Assembly (NCBI RefSeq): GCF_030348765.1
Contig: NZ_JAUCEU010000007.1
Coordinates: 3,289,501 to 3,353,500, forward strand
Reading direction: 5' to 3'
DNA from: Neobacillus sp. CF12
Lineage (GTDB): Bacteria; Bacillota; Bacilli; Bacillales; Cytobacillaceae
Length of the DNA stretch: 64,000 bases
Shown: one piece after another, positions 49,753 through 59,189 of the stretch
Layout of the letters: each line of letters starts with the position of its first letter
How positions within the stretch are numbered: the first letter of the stretch is position 1
Position numbers and translations under genes: made by a program
The notes under the pieces: model-generated
Told to the model about the DNA's origin: nothing
The model's database searches: none
What the model saw: only the letters and a program-made list of their open reading frames with translations

Positions 49753-51562
49753 CAGAATTACTGCCCCCTTTTTGAATCGTCAATATTACCTTTGTCCCCT
49801 CACCGGGCAAACTTTTTATGTCCATCCTAAAAGAGCCGCCGAAGGTAATAAACATTCGTTCATAAACATTGGATAGCCCTAAGGAAGAAAATCCTTTGTT
49901 ATTCGTATTCGTGTTATTGTCTGTACCAGTTGATTCAACTAGTTTTCTTTTTAATTTACTTAGTGTATCCTCGTCCATCCCTTGACCATTATCCTCAATC
50001 ATAATAACCAGTTGATTGTCCCTTAACTCCGTTCTTACAACAATCGTTCCTGCACTTTGGTTGAGGCCGTGAATAATTGAATTCTCAATAATAGGCTGCA
50101 GGATAAAGCGCGGAATCTGCAATGAATACGCCTCTTCATGCACGGATATTTCAACCCTTACCTGTTCTTTTTGCCTCATATTCATGATGTTAATATAATC
50201 TAATACAATTTGGACTTCTTCACGAAAGCTAATGACTTCTTTGTTTTTATCAATGGTCATTCTTAATAATTTTGACAAGGAACTAATCATGTTTGCACTT
50301 TCCTTATCACCTTTTACTAGTACCTTCATTCGAATAGAATTAAGAACATTGAATAGGAAATGAGGATTTATTTGTGCTTGCAGCATATCAAGTTCTGCTT
50401 TTCTTTTTCTCTCCTGTGTATCTGTAATTTCGTGAATCATCTCATTAACACGGTCAAGCATATGATCAAAGGATTCAGCCAGTTTTCCCACCTCATCCCT
50501 GCCCCGCAAACGGGAACGAATCGCCAGATTACCTCGTTTAACAGCTTCTGCTATTTTCCCTAAGTGGACAATTGGTTTTGTAATCGTTCTCAGCAAGGAT
50601 GCCATTAGAATAAGAAAAATGGTGAATGATACTATTTGTACGGTGAACACTTTACTAAATATTGAATTAATTTGGTTGATAGCTTGTTTATACGGAACAA
50701 GAGATACAAGTTTCCAGCCAGTAAATGAGATATCGTGTTCAGCAATCAAGTAATCTTTGTCTGAAATTTGGAAAATATTTGAGGAATTATTCTTGGTAAG
50801 CTGCTCACTATACTGAAATTGTTCACCGATTTTTAAATGGTCACGATGTGAGAGGATTTTATTTGATGAGTCTAAAATCATCATCTCCTCATGTCCCTTC
50901 ATATTCTCAAATATTTGGTTTATCTTCGTTTCCATAATCGTAACGATTACGTACCCATAAATCCCTAAGTTACCATCTCTTAATGTTCTAGCAACGGAAA
51001 TTTGATAAGGATTTTCTCTCTTGTCAGATTTAAACAGTGTTGGCTTACTTTCAATCCAAACAGATTCATAGCCCTGTAATTGATTTAATTTTTCAAACCA
51101 TTTTTCTTTGAGCATCCCACTTGGATCATAATCATATGTTGAATAATTTTTGTACGATTTACCGTTCTTTAAAAGGATGGTTACATAAGACTTTTCTCCT
51201 ACTAGTGTGATATTTTCAATTGTTTTATTGATTTTACTATCATCCATATAGTTTTGATACTCTGTACCGTCTACTTTCGTACTTAGAGCTTTTTCTTTTA
51301 AAATGGTATTCATTTCCGCATCAAGTTGAACAAAGTTGGTAATATAGAGCATATCTTCTAAGAGTTTCTCCACATATTCATTAGCAATGATTAGCTCCCG
51401 ATTGGCATTGGATAACGCTTGGTCTTTTAACGTATCTTTCGTTAAATAGTTATAGATAGATAACGAGATTATCGCTGGTATGATTAAACAAATAATAGAA
51501 ATGAAAATGACCTTAAAGCGAAAAGAACGGGGTTCAAACATACGCTGTTTACCCTCTTTCAT
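49730..51562 (-). CDS. Sensor histidine kinase (YesM type) of the uronate-oligosaccharide system
   Basis: 610 residues. A first span (FKVIFISIICLIIPAIISLSIY) is followed by a roughly 260-residue extracellular Cache-like sensor and a second span (VFTVQIVSFTIFLILMASLL). HAMP (ITKPIVHLGKIAEAVKRGN), a coiled coil, the His box NPHFLFNVLNSI and an ATPase domain with IENSIIHG, EDNGQGM and GLSNVYERM complete it. The ATG at 51562 has GGGTGG eight bases upstream; a start 42 bases further up would lie inside an intercistronic hairpin. It follows the binding-protein gene and overlaps its regulator gene. Confidence 0.92.
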   Translation of the reverse strand: MKEGKQRMFEPRSFRFKVIFISIICLIIPAIISLSIYNYLTKDTLKDQALSNANRELIIANEYVEKLLEDMLYITNFVQLDAEMNTILKEKALSTKVDGTEYQNYMDDSKINKTIENITLVGEKSYVTILLKNGKSYKNYSTYDYDPSGMLKEKWFEKLNQLQGYESVWIESKPTLFKSDKRENPYQISVARTLRDGNLGIYGYVIVTIMETKINQIFENMKGHEEMMILDSSNKILSHRDHLKIGEQFQYSEQLTKNNSSNIFQISDKDYLIAEHDISFTGWKLVSLVPYKQAINQINSIFSKVFTVQIVSFTIFLILMASLLRTITKPIVHLGKIAEAVKRGNLAIRSRLRGRDEVGKLAESFDHMLDRVNEMIHEITDTQERKRKAELDMLQAQINPHFLFNVLNSIRMKVLVKGDKESANMISSLSKLLRMTIDKNKEVISFREEVQIVLDYINIMNMRQKEQVRVEISVHEEAYSLQIPRFILQPIIENSIIHGLNQSAGTIVVRTELRDNQLVIMIEDNGQGMDEDTLSKLKRKLVESTGTDNNTNTNNKGFSSLGLSNVYERMFITFGGSFRMDIKSLPGEGTKVILTIQKGGSNSDVQSNAS

Positions 51563-51590
51563 ATGCAAACCACCCTTTGAATAGAAAGAT

Positions 51591-51614
51591 GGGGTTGTAA
51601 TCAATTACAACCCC
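51591..51614 (-). terminator. Attenuator hairpin between binding-protein and kinase genes
   Basis: GGGGTTGTAAT and ATTACAACCCC form a perfect 11-bp stem with a 2-nt loop, 41 bases after the binding-protein stop. The minus-strand continuation ATCTTTCTATT is only weakly T-rich, so partial termination is likely, giving more receptor than kinase. Confidence 0.7.
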
Positions 51615-51655
51615 TTTTCTTTCCATTATTCTATTAATCTGTGACAATGTCTATA

Positions 51656-53008
51656 CTATTTGTTGCTGTCAATAATTTCCTGGAATCTTTTTTGAGAAGC
51701 CTTAATGGTTGCATCGATATCCTGCTCACCAAAGATTAGCTTTTCGTATTCCTCATTGATTACTTTATAAAGCTCAGACTGATAAGAAACTGGTGAAATG
51801 ATTTTTGATGATTTTGCGCTTGTTAACACATTTACTAGTGAATCTTTATCAACCTTCTCAGGATTTTTTGTTCCACTTAGAATCTTGTCAATGATAGTTG
51901 TTAATTCACTATCGCTTACTTTATTCCATGAAGGGATATTCTTACCTTGAACAATTTGCCCTTCAGTTGTGTACCAGCGAATGAATTTATATGCTGCTTC
52001 TTTATTCTCAGAAGTGTTTGCAACCGACATAAAGTCTGTTGTTACCGGTGTATAACCGCCCTCATCGCCACTTTCATTTTTTGGATATGGAGCAACAGCC
52101 ACATCGAATTCTAATGGGAACTGATCAGTACCGCCAAGTTCTGTATTCATCCAGCTGCCAATAAGGATTGAGCTTGCATCTTGACCAAAGAACTGGTTAC
52201 GGTAATGTAGCTTCTGGGATAAAATATCTGTGTATGGAACAGCAGATTTATCTTCTTTTTCCATTTGTACTCTTAATTCAAGCGTCTTCTTAAATAATGG
52301 ACTATCAAGATTTGATTTACCATCTGCAGTTGTGAACTCAGTATTATCGGCTTCACTAGCTAATGCAAGTTTCATAAACTCCATCCAGCCGCCGCCTTGT
52401 GGTCCGTGGAAGTAAGTTCCATAATGATCTTTTGTAGTCATAGCCTTTGCGTATTCTGCGAATTCATCCCATGTCCAATCCTTTGGTACCTCAAGACCAG
52501 CATCAGTCAAATGGTTTTTATTAAGAAGAACATACCATGGGTTGAACTTACCAGGCAGTGCATAATACTTTCCATCTATCTGTGTATCAACTTTGTATTC
52601 TTCTGTAACTTTGTAAGCTTCTTCTTTAATAAATTCATCAATTGGTGCAACCATGCCCATGCTTACACGCTGTGCATAACTTGCAGGGTCACTGAACATA
52701 AGAACATCTAATTGTTCTCCAGAAGCCGCTGCTAGGTCAAGCTTTTTAAGTGCTTCTTGTGTATCTCCCTTTTCACTGAGGATGACTAATTCTACTTTGA
52801 TGTTAGGGTTCTTTTCTTCAAACGCTGCGATAGTGCTTTTCCAGTTGTAGGATGCTTCGTTTCCATGAGTGTGGAATTTGATTGTAACTTTCTCGTCCTT
52901 TTTTGGTTCTGACGATGCTTTTTCCTCACTGCCGCTGCCAGAACAGCCAGCTAGGACTAAACTAAATAACATAGTAAAGATTAATAATGACCAAATCTTT
53001 CTCTTCAT
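51656..53008 (-). CDS. Sugar-binding lipoprotein of the uronate-oligosaccharide importer
   Basis: 450 residues, SBP_bac_1 family with signal peptide and lipobox LAGCS (Cys22). The mature part shows typical receptor segments (KIKFHTHGNEASYNWKSTI-like start, YALPGKFNPWYVLLNKNHL, GSWMNTELGG). It lies between yesL (102-bp gap) and the kinase gene. An AAAAGGA site precedes the ATG. Its permease genes are 4-6 kb downstream, past the regulator genes and repeat B. A cre-like 14-mer lies 38 bases upstream. Ligand inferred from the lyase/GH88 genes: an acidic oligosaccharide. Confidence 0.92.
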   Translation of the reverse strand: MKRKIWSLLIFTMLFSLVLAGCSGSGSEEKASSEPKKDEKVTIKFHTHGNEASYNWKSTIAAFEEKNPNIKVELVILSEKGDTQEALKKLDLAAASGEQLDVLMFSDPASYAQRVSMGMVAPIDEFIKEEAYKVTEEYKVDTQIDGKYYALPGKFNPWYVLLNKNHLTDAGLEVPKDWTWDEFAEYAKAMTTKDHYGTYFHGPQGGGWMEFMKLALASEADNTEFTTADGKSNLDSPLFKKTLELRVQMEKEDKSAVPYTDILSQKLHYRNQFFGQDASSILIGSWMNTELGGTDQFPLEFDVAVAPYPKNESGDEGGYTPVTTDFMSVANTSENKEAAYKFIRWYTTEGQIVQGKNIPSWNKVSDSELTTIIDKILSGTKNPEKVDKDSLVNVLTSAKSSKIISPVSYQSELYKVINEEYEKLIFGEQDIDATIKASQKRFQEIIDSNK

Positions 53009-53045
53009 TCCTTTTCCCCCTCAATGTTTTTACCTATCAATTATT

Positions 53046-53059
53046 TGAAAACCCTTACA
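53046..53059 (-). promoter_or_regulatory. cre-like site upstream of the binding-protein gene
   Basis: Minus strand TGTAAGGGTTTTCA, 13 of 14 bases identical to the site upstream of mglB (3397-3410). It departs from cre in the same central position (GG instead of CG). Nearby, TTACTCAT occurs twice 18 bp apart (53086 and 53104). Confidence 0.4.
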
Positions 53060-53110
53060 CTGCAAGTTTAGCAAATTCAAAATTGTTACTCATACCAATA
53101 AATTTACTCA

Positions 53111-53752
53111 TTATAATACTTTTTTGACTACTACATTAAAATCCTTCGTTATTTTTTCAAATAGTAAATTGGATATATACATGAGAACATAGCTTAAACC
53201 GCTTCCAAAAAAGAGAATTCCGACTCCATTAAAGAAAATACTGAGTGCTAAAATACATATGGCTGCAGAGATCATCACCATCGTATACAGCGGATAGGAG
53301 ATTCCGAGTAAGAAAGCTGTTTTAATGTATTGTAGTATCTTATATTCATATTGAACATACACCGGGAAAACAAATAACGTAACAACTAGAAAAAGGAAAA
53401 CAACACCTATTAAGCAGCCCATTAGTATCGGATACAACGATCCCTGCACAGAGCTGATTAATCGCCAATCTAGGTATAAAATAATGCTACTCCCTGCTAA
53501 TATAAATCCTAGAGAATTTGCTTTCCAAAACTCTTTTTTATATGTGTTCCAATACGTTGTTAAGACTGGTAAGTCGGTTTCGCCTTTTATCCATTTACGA
53601 ATAATCGTGAACATTGCCACAGTTGCAGGTGCAGCACCAAGTACAAACAATCCAAGAACCATAAAAAACAGCCATAAGAGGTTAATATAAGCTAGTCGTG
53701 TAATCCATTGGCAAATGCCTAGTAATTTTCCCATCCAATCTGTTGAATCCAT
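53111..53752 (-). CDS. yesL: YesL-like DUF624 membrane protein
   Basis: 213 residues with about five membrane spans. DUF624 features are recognisable: WITRLAYINLLWLFFMVLGLFVLGAAPATVAMF near the N-terminus and the following basic stretch RKWIKGETDLPVLTTYW. Such proteins occur next to YesMN-controlled polysaccharide importers in B. subtilis (yesLMN) but have no defined activity. The gene starts after a GGGAGGGAG site and precedes the binding-protein gene by 102 bases, as first member of this system. A role in transporter assembly or regulation is only inferred. Confidence 0.88.
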   Translation of the reverse strand: MDSTDWMGKLLGICQWITRLAYINLLWLFFMVLGLFVLGAAPATVAMFTIIRKWIKGETDLPVLTTYWNTYKKEFWKANSLGFILAGSSIILYLDWRLISSVQGSLYPILMGCLIGVVFLFLVVTLFVFPVYVQYEYKILQYIKTAFLLGISYPLYTMVMISAAICILALSIFFNGVGILFFGSGLSYVLMYISNLLFEKITKDFNVVVKKVL

Positions 53753-53878
53753 AACTGTTTTCTCCCTCCCTATTACTACATGTTCCTTTATTTTAATAGA
53801 AAAATTTTTATTTGTTTAATTAATTTTTTGACTTCTTTAGCAAAAATCTTTACCTATTATTTTGCGGGCATAAAAAAA

Positions 53879-53907
53879 AGAGCAGCATCGATTTTAGAAA
53901 CTGCTCT
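53879..53907 (-). terminator. Terminator after the sigma-54 activator gene
   Basis: AGAGCAG and CTGCTCT pair across a 15-nt loop, followed on the minus strand by a run of eight T. It starts 4 bases after the stop. Confidence 0.85.
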
Positions 53908-53911
53908 CATT

Positions 53912-55324
53912 TCAACTAATATCATATATTTTGCATTTTTCGTAAAACCTTGTTTTTCCTATTTCAAGTAATTTAGCTGCTTCCTGCTTATTTCCATTGG
54001 CAAGAGACAGAGCATTTAGAATGGCTTGTTTTTCCACTTGCGCAAGTGTTTCTTTTAATGACTTAACGGGAATGTCTGCCATGTTGACAGATTCTCTCAC
54101 TGTTGATTTTTCAGGAACACTTCCTGTTTCATCATCGCGTAAATACAACGGTAAGTGTGCTAATTCAATTTTATTCCCATCTAAAACATTGATAGACCTT
54201 TCAAGGACATTCTCGAGCTCTCGAATATTCCCTGGCCACTTATGCTGATAGAGTCTCTCAACTACCTCAGTAGAGAGCTCTATCCCTTTACGATAGAAAT
54301 TTCTTTCCAGCTTTTCTAATAGATTAATGGCGATTAACTCGATATCGCCATTACGCTCTCTAAGCGGGGGAATTTCAATTTTAATTACATTTAAACGGTA
54401 ATATAAATCTTGACGAAATGTTCCTTCTTCTACCATTTCCTCTAGGTTCCGATGTGTTGCCGCAATGATGCGAACGTCCACAGGAATCGATTTTTGACCA
54501 CCAACAGGCAGTATCTCCCGTTCCTGTAACACTCTTAAAAGCTTACTTTGCATTGCGAGCGGCATATCACCAATTTCATCCAGAAAAATCGTTCCACGAT
54601 TGGCCATTTGAAATTGACCTTTTTTCCCACCCTTTTTCGCACCTGTAAAGGCGCCATCATCATATCCAAATAATTCAGATTCAAGTAAATGCTCCGGAAT
54701 GGATGCACAGTTTATTGGAACATAGGGAAATGATGCACGTGCACTGTTGTTATGAATAGCAGAAGCGAACAACTCCTTACCCGTACCTGATTCTCCTAGC
54801 AAAAGAATAGCAGATTGACTGCCAGAAACTCTTTCAGCTAACTTTTTGACAGCCGTGAAAGAAGGACTATTTCCAATTAGGTTGCTAAAGTAATATTTGC
54901 TTTTAACATTTTTTCCAGCCTTTGTTTTATAGTAATTCACTTCTTCAACGAGATGCTGAATTTTATTTTTGTATAACAACCAATCCTCAGGATTACGAAA
55001 CATAACGGTTCCAACTGCTCCTACTAATTCACCATCAATAATTAGCGGATAACGGTTTGCAATCATATCACTGCCGTTAATTGGATGAAGCGCAACCAAC
55101 TCTTTTTGGCCAGTTTTTGCAACGATATGCATACGCGTGTTCTCTATTACATCCTGAACGGGTCTTCCTATTGCGTTTTCAACGGTGGTTCCTAGAAATT
55201 CACAGTACGCCGAATTGATATAAAGGATAACTCCCTCGGTGTCAACAACGACAATTCGTTCACCTGCAAGATTAATAATTTCTTCAAACCAATGATATGG
55301 GATTTTTCCTAGTCCATGTTTCAT
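53912..55324 (-). CDS. Sigma-54-dependent transcriptional activator with PAS domain
   Basis: 470 residues. An N-terminal PAS domain (about 10-120; ERIVVVDTEGVILYINSAY) senses a signal. The AAA+ domain has Walker A GESGTGKE, the sigma-54-contacting loop DDGAFTGAKKG, Walker B GTIFLDEIGDMP and the arginine region RQDLYYRLNV. The C-terminal Fis-type helix-turn-helix is NGNKQEAAKLLEIGKTRFYEKC. It is encoded directly after the 3-hydroxybutyrate genes but separated from them by a terminator. Two matching sigma-54 promoters lie in that cluster, so it almost certainly drives them. Related B. subtilis regulators are BkdR and AcoR. AAGGTG precedes the ATG, with a TATAAT-like -10 just upstream. Confidence 0.93.
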   Translation of the reverse strand: MKHGLGKIPYHWFEEIINLAGERIVVVDTEGVILYINSAYCEFLGTTVENAIGRPVQDVIENTRMHIVAKTGQKELVALHPINGSDMIANRYPLIIDGELVGAVGTVMFRNPEDWLLYKNKIQHLVEEVNYYKTKAGKNVKSKYYFSNLIGNSPSFTAVKKLAERVSGSQSAILLLGESGTGKELFASAIHNNSARASFPYVPINCASIPEHLLESELFGYDDGAFTGAKKGGKKGQFQMANRGTIFLDEIGDMPLAMQSKLLRVLQEREILPVGGQKSIPVDVRIIAATHRNLEEMVEEGTFRQDLYYRLNVIKIEIPPLRERNGDIELIAINLLEKLERNFYRKGIELSTEVVERLYQHKWPGNIRELENVLERSINVLDGNKIELAHLPLYLRDDETGSVPEKSTVRESVNMADIPVKSLKETLAQVEKQAILNALSLANGNKQEAAKLLEIGKTRFYEKCKIYDIS

Positions 55325-55365
55325 ATCTATTCACCTTAGTAGATTAGTTTATTTCCATTATAACA

Positions 55366-55396
55366 AAATCCTGTTCGGGTAACCCGAGCAGGATTT
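55366..55396 (-). terminator. Terminator after the 3-hydroxybutyrate dehydrogenase gene
   Basis: AAATCCTGTTCGGG pairs with CCCGAGCAGGATTT (one wobble) around a 3-nt loop, with a T-rich 3' side on the minus strand. It separates the sigma-54-controlled genes from the activator gene. Confidence 0.88.
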
Positions 55397-55402
55397 CTTT
55401 TA

Positions 55403-56179
55403 TTATTGGACAGTGTAACCACCATCAAGAATAACGGCTTGACCTGTAATTCCTCTAGCTTTATCACTTGCCAAGAAAGCTGCATAATCGGCAATTTCAG
55501 ATACCGCTAACAGCCTCTTTTGAGGTACTAGCGTGAGAAGTACATCATCGATTACACGTTCTAAGCTTACATTTCTAGTTATCGACAAGTCTTTAAGTTG
55601 GTTTCTAACCAGTGGTGTATCAACATACCCCGGGCATAGCGCATTTACAGTGATCCCATGTGTAGCGCCCTCTAATGCCGCAACCTTTGTTAATCCAATC
55701 ACCCCATGCTTCGCACTATTATAGGCGGCCTTACCAGCAAAACCAATCACACCGTTAATCGATGCCATATTGATGACTCTTCCAAAGCCCTGTTCTTTCA
55801 TGATAGGGAATACATGTTTAATCCCAATAAACGGAGCAGTCAGCATAACTTTTACCAAGAACTCAAATTTTTCAGTAGGGAATTCCTCAATTGGAGAAAC
55901 ATACTGAAGTCCAGCATTATTTACTAAAATGTCGATTCTTCCAAACCTGCTATTTGCAGATTCTATCGCATTCTTGAATGCTTCCTCATCTGTAACATCA
56001 CAAGGAGCAGAGAATGCTTCATATCCTTGCGCTTGTAGTTCTTCTGCAACAATGTCACTCTTCTCTTGATTTAAATCAGAAATAACCACTTTTGCTCCCT
56101 CTTGTGCAAAAGTCTTAGCGATTTCCAAACCTATTCCACTGGCAGATCCAGTAATAAACGCAACTTTTCCGACTAACAT
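55403..56179 (-). CDS. 3-hydroxybutyrate dehydrogenase (short-chain dehydrogenase)
   Basis: 258 residues. It oxidises D-3-hydroxybutyrate to acetoacetate with NAD. The Rossmann motif is TGSASGIG (residues 10-17), NNAG is at about 89, and the catalytic Ser-Tyr-Lys triad is in INMASINGVIG and AAYNSAKHG. The segment GYVDTPLVRNQLKDLS with the C-terminal ITGQAVILDGGYTVQ fits the beta-hydroxybutyrate dehydrogenase subgroup. It follows the GntP permease gene after 51 bases and ends the unit. B. subtilis has the same association (yxjC-scoA-scoB-yxjF). Confidence 0.9.
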   Translation of the reverse strand: MLVGKVAFITGSASGIGLEIAKTFAQEGAKVVISDLNQEKSDIVAEELQAQGYEAFSAPCDVTDEEAFKNAIESANSRFGRIDILVNNAGLQYVSPIEEFPTEKFEFLVKVMLTAPFIGIKHVFPIMKEQGFGRVINMASINGVIGFAGKAAYNSAKHGVIGLTKVAALEGATHGITVNALCPGYVDTPLVRNQLKDLSITRNVSLERVIDDVLLTLVPQKRLLAVSEIADYAAFLASDKARGITGQAVILDGGYTVQ

Positions 56180-56230
56180 ATGTGGCCCTCCTAAAATATC
56201 TATTTACTAAGCTAACGTATGTTTTTAATT

Positions 56231-57667
56231 TTAAACAATTCCCAAGAATGTATAGACGGCAATAACGAAGAATACAGCGATTGTTTTAATGATTGTAATC
56301 GCAAAAATATCACGATAGGATTGTTTATGAGTTAATCCTGTCACCGCTAAGAGTGTAATAACTGCCCCGTTGTGTGGAAGTGTATCCATACCGCCTGAAG
56401 CCATGGCAACAACTCGGTGCATAACTTCAGGTGGAATATTGGCTGCTGCAATTGCCTGATTGTATTTATCAGCCATTGCCCCTAATGCAATCCCCATACC
56501 ACCAGATGCAGAACCAGTAACACCTGCAAGTGCACTAGTTGTAACAGCACCGTTCACAAGCGGATTGGTGAAAGTGGTTGAAATTCCATCACTAATTTTT
56601 GCAAAGCCTGGAAGTGCAGCAATAACCCCGCCAAAACCATATTCAACACTTGTGTTCATCGTTGCAAGAAGTGAGCCGCCAATACTTTGGTTTAGTCCTT
56701 CTTTAAATTTATGGGTTACCCGTTTCCAATCATATAAAAGGGATGTAATAATACCGGCTACTAAAGCCATTTCAATTGCCCAGATGGCCGCACTCGCTGT
56801 GACGTCTACTGTGTATGGTAAACCTATAGCTTCAAAATCAAATCCATTTGGATACCATTTCGGGATAAATGTAATGAAAAGTTTATTTGTCACTCCTACA
56901 AGAATAAGTGGCACAAACGCTAATATTTGTCTTAAAACAGATTGATTAGAAGTTAAATCAGGAACTGCTTCTTCTTTTTCAATAACTAGTTCTTTTTCTA
57001 TAGCAGCAGCATTCTCAGCACCAAAGCCATAATAGCCTTCACCAGCTTTTTCTGCCTTTTTCCTTCTCATTTCCAAGTACAATAAACCCAGAGTTAATAC
57101 AAAAATTGCTCCAATAATTCCTAGGATTGGTGCTGCATAAATATCCGTTTTAAAGAAATTGATTGGAATTACGTTTTGAATTTGCGGCGTTCCTGGTAAT
57201 GCATCCATCGTGAAGGTAAAAGCACCAAGTGCAATAGTACCGGGAATAAGTCTTTTTGGAATATTTGCTTCTCTAAACATTTGGGCTGCAAATGGATAAA
57301 TAGCGAATACGGCAACGAATAAACTTACACCGCTATATGTTAAGATTGCGCCAAGCAAAACAATGGTAAGCATGGCACGTTTTGCACCTAATATACGAAC
57401 AATGGTCTTCGCAATTGATTCCGCAATCCCTGACATTTCAACTACCTTACCGAAGATAGCCCCTAGTAAGAAGACTGGAAAGTATGATTTGATAAACCCG
57501 ACCATTTTTTCCATAAACACACCAGAGAAAAACGGCAATACTTGACTCGGATCAATAAATAAAACAGCTAAAATTGCACATAATGGAGCGAATAAAATGA
57601 CAGAAAAACCTCGGTAGGCGGCGAACATTAGCAGTCCAAGCGCCAGAAGAATAACAATTAAATCCAT
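56231..57667 (-). CDS. GntP-family permease, probable 3-hydroxybutyrate or acetoacetate transporter
   Basis: 478 residues with about 12 membrane spans, GntP family (YxjC-like). Recognisable segments include GVSLFVAVFAIYPFAAQMFREANIPKR-like text near residues 110-140 and the glycine/alanine-rich TGSASGGMGIALGAMAD near 390. Family members import gluconate or other short hydroxy acids. Adjacency to 3-hydroxybutyrate dehydrogenase and CoA-transferase genes points to ketone bodies. Its ATG follows AGGGGG. A sigma-54 promoter is 90 bases upstream, with three palindromic activator sites further upstream, so it is the first gene of its transcript. Confidence 0.9.
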   Translation of the reverse strand: MDLIVILLALGLLMFAAYRGFSVILFAPLCAILAVLFIDPSQVLPFFSGVFMEKMVGFIKSYFPVFLLGAIFGKVVEMSGIAESIAKTIVRILGAKRAMLTIVLLGAILTYSGVSLFVAVFAIYPFAAQMFREANIPKRLIPGTIALGAFTFTMDALPGTPQIQNVIPINFFKTDIYAAPILGIIGAIFVLTLGLLYLEMRRKKAEKAGEGYYGFGAENAAAIEKELVIEKEEAVPDLTSNQSVLRQILAFVPLILVGVTNKLFITFIPKWYPNGFDFEAIGLPYTVDVTASAAIWAIEMALVAGIITSLLYDWKRVTHKFKEGLNQSIGGSLLATMNTSVEYGFGGVIAALPGFAKISDGISTTFTNPLVNGAVTTSALAGVTGSASGGMGIALGAMADKYNQAIAAANIPPEVMHRVVAMASGGMDTLPHNGAVITLLAVTGLTHKQSYRDIFAITIIKTIAVFFVIAVYTFLGIV

Positions 57668-57756
57668 TTAAATCCCCCTATACCTCTTATTTTGCAAGCT
57701 TCAAACAAAGTACCCCTTTAGTAAGCGTTTTCATCTAATGCCTACGCTTCTAATAA

Positions 57757-57772
57757 TGCAAGTTCTATGCCA
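57757..57772 (-). promoter_or_regulatory. Sigma-54 promoter of the GntP-3-hydroxybutyrate dehydrogenase unit
   Basis: Minus strand TGGCATAGAACTTGCA matches the -24/-12 consensus TGGCAC-N5-TTGCA with one change. It lies 90 bases upstream of the permease ATG, has the same TGGCAT-N5-TTGCA form as the promoter at 60569, and is paired with activator sites 110-190 bp upstream. Confidence 0.88.
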
Positions 57773-57881
57773 AACTTTTCTATAATCTTAAAAATAGTAA
57801 TATTCATTCTTATTATACTAATTAAATACTAATATCTAGTTGGTTACTATGATAAAACTAGTAAACATTCTTTAACTGTTT

Positions 57882-57947
57882 TTCCGGAAATACGGAATAA
57901 TGAGGATTTGAGATTCCGCAATTACGGATTTTTCCGTTTTTGCGGAA
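57882..57947. promoter_or_regulatory. Triple palindromic upstream activating sequence
   Basis: Three copies of TTCCG-N6-CGGAA: 57882-57897 and 57932-57947 exact, 57914-57929 with CGGAT. Start offsets are 32 and 18 bp. They lie 110-190 bp upstream of the sigma-54 promoter, the usual place for enhancer-binding protein sites. They also allow a longer hairpin (GATTCCGCAA with TTGCGGAATC) just after the thiolase stop, which could double as a 3' structure. Binding by the local activator is inferred. Confidence 0.75.
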
Positions 57948-57956
57948 TCAATTTTA

Positions 57957-59138
57957 CTATTCCATTTCTACAATCGTAGCTATTCCTTGCCCGCCGCCGA
58001 TACATAAAGCCGCCAATCCATAGCGGGATCCTTGACGTTGCATTTCATGCAATAGTGTCACTAGAACACGTGCGCCGCTCGCACCGATAGGATGTCCCAA
58101 TGCCACTGCTCCGCCATTAACGTTTAGTTTGTCATTTGGGATCTGTAGATCACGCCCTACTGCTAGAGATTGGGCAGCAAATGCTTCATTTGCTTCAACT
58201 AAATCAATATCTTCCATCGAAAGCCCCGCTTTTTCTAGCGCCTTTTTGGTTGCTGGAACAGGTCCAATACCCATTATTTTCGGGTCAACACCCGCTGTTC
58301 CGTTCGCGCGGATTACAGCCATTGGTTTAATTCCAAGTCCACTGGCTTTCTCCCGGCTCATAAGCACTAATGCAGCCGCACCATCATTAATACCTGAGGC
58401 ATTCCCAGCGGTAACACTTCCGTCCTTTTTAAATGCCGGTTTCAGCTTCGCAAGTTTTTCTGCACTGACTCCTGCTCTTGGAAACTCATCAGTATCAAAT
58501 ACGATTGGATCTCCCTTACGCTGTGGGATATAAATAGGCACGATTTCTTCCTTAAACTTTCCTTCTTTTATCGCATTTTCTGCCTTTTGCTGGCTCCATG
58601 CTGCAAATTCATCTTGTTCTTCTCTAGTTAGTCCATATTGTTCAGCGATATTCTCAGCGGTAACACCCATGTGGTATGAGTTCAAGGCACATTGCAAACC
58701 ATCCTGTATCATGCTGTCGATAACCTTTCCATCTCCCATTCGGTAGCCTGTGCGTCCTTTCGGCAGAAGGTATGGAGCTAAACTCATATTTTCCATTCCA
58801 CCAGCAACGACAATTTCTGCTTCTCCCGTTTGGATTGCTTGTGCAGCCAAATGTACGGCCTTTAAGCCTGAACCGCAGAGTTTGTTAATTGCCATTGAAG
58901 ATACTTCATTCGGAAGACCGGCTTTTATTGCGGCCTGGCGCGCTGGTCCCTGACCAACCCCTGCTTGGAGCACGTTACCCATGATTACTTCATCTACTTG
59001 TTCGCCTTTAACACCCGCACGGTTTAAGGCTTCCTTAATCACAACAGCACCTAACTCAGTCGCTGGTGTATCGCTTAATGCGCCCATAAAATTTCCGATT
59101 GCTGTACGAACAGCACTTACAATTACAACTTCACGCAT
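57957..59138 (-). CDS. Acetyl-CoA C-acetyltransferase (thiolase)
   Basis: 393 residues, standard length. It cleaves acetoacetyl-CoA to two acetyl-CoA in this context. The acyl-binding Cys is in [11 protein letters not shown] (about Cys88), the His in [17 protein letters not shown] and the second Cys in ALCIGGGQG. The pattern [12 protein letters not shown] is also intact. The ATG follows AGGAGG. It is third in the scoA-scoB-thiolase unit, 51 bases after scoB. It completes the route 3-hydroxybutyrate to acetoacetate to acetoacetyl-CoA to acetyl-CoA. Confidence 0.95.
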   Translation of the reverse strand: MREVVIVSAVRTAIGNFMGALSDTPATELGAVVIKEALNRAGVKGEQVDEVIMGNVLQAGVGQGPARQAAIKAGLPNEVSSMAINKLCGSGLKAVHLAAQAIQTGEAEIVVAGGMENMSLAPYLLPKGRTGYRMGDGKVIDSMIQDGLQCALNSYHMGVTAENIAEQYGLTREEQDEFAAWSQQKAENAIKEGKFKEEIVPIYIPQRKGDPIVFDTDEFPRAGVSAEKLAKLKPAFKKDGSVTAGNASGINDGAAALVLMSREKASGLGIKPMAVIRANGTAGVDPKIMGIGPVPATKKALEKAGLSMEDIDLVEANEAFAAQSLAVGRDLQIPNDKLNVNGGAVALGHPIGASGARVLVTLLHEMQRQGSRYGLAALCIGGGQGIATIVEME

Positions 59139-59189
59139 GTATTTTTCCTCCTGTACTATGCTTCTACTTTTCTATGAATCTGTATAAAC

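Noticed and set aside
57912..57949. Hairpin GATTCCGCAA / TTGCGGAATC as a terminator after the thiolase gene
   Set aside because: No T-run follows on the minus strand, and the same bases form regular TTCCG-N6-CGGAA units, so activator sites explain it better. A dual role remains possible.
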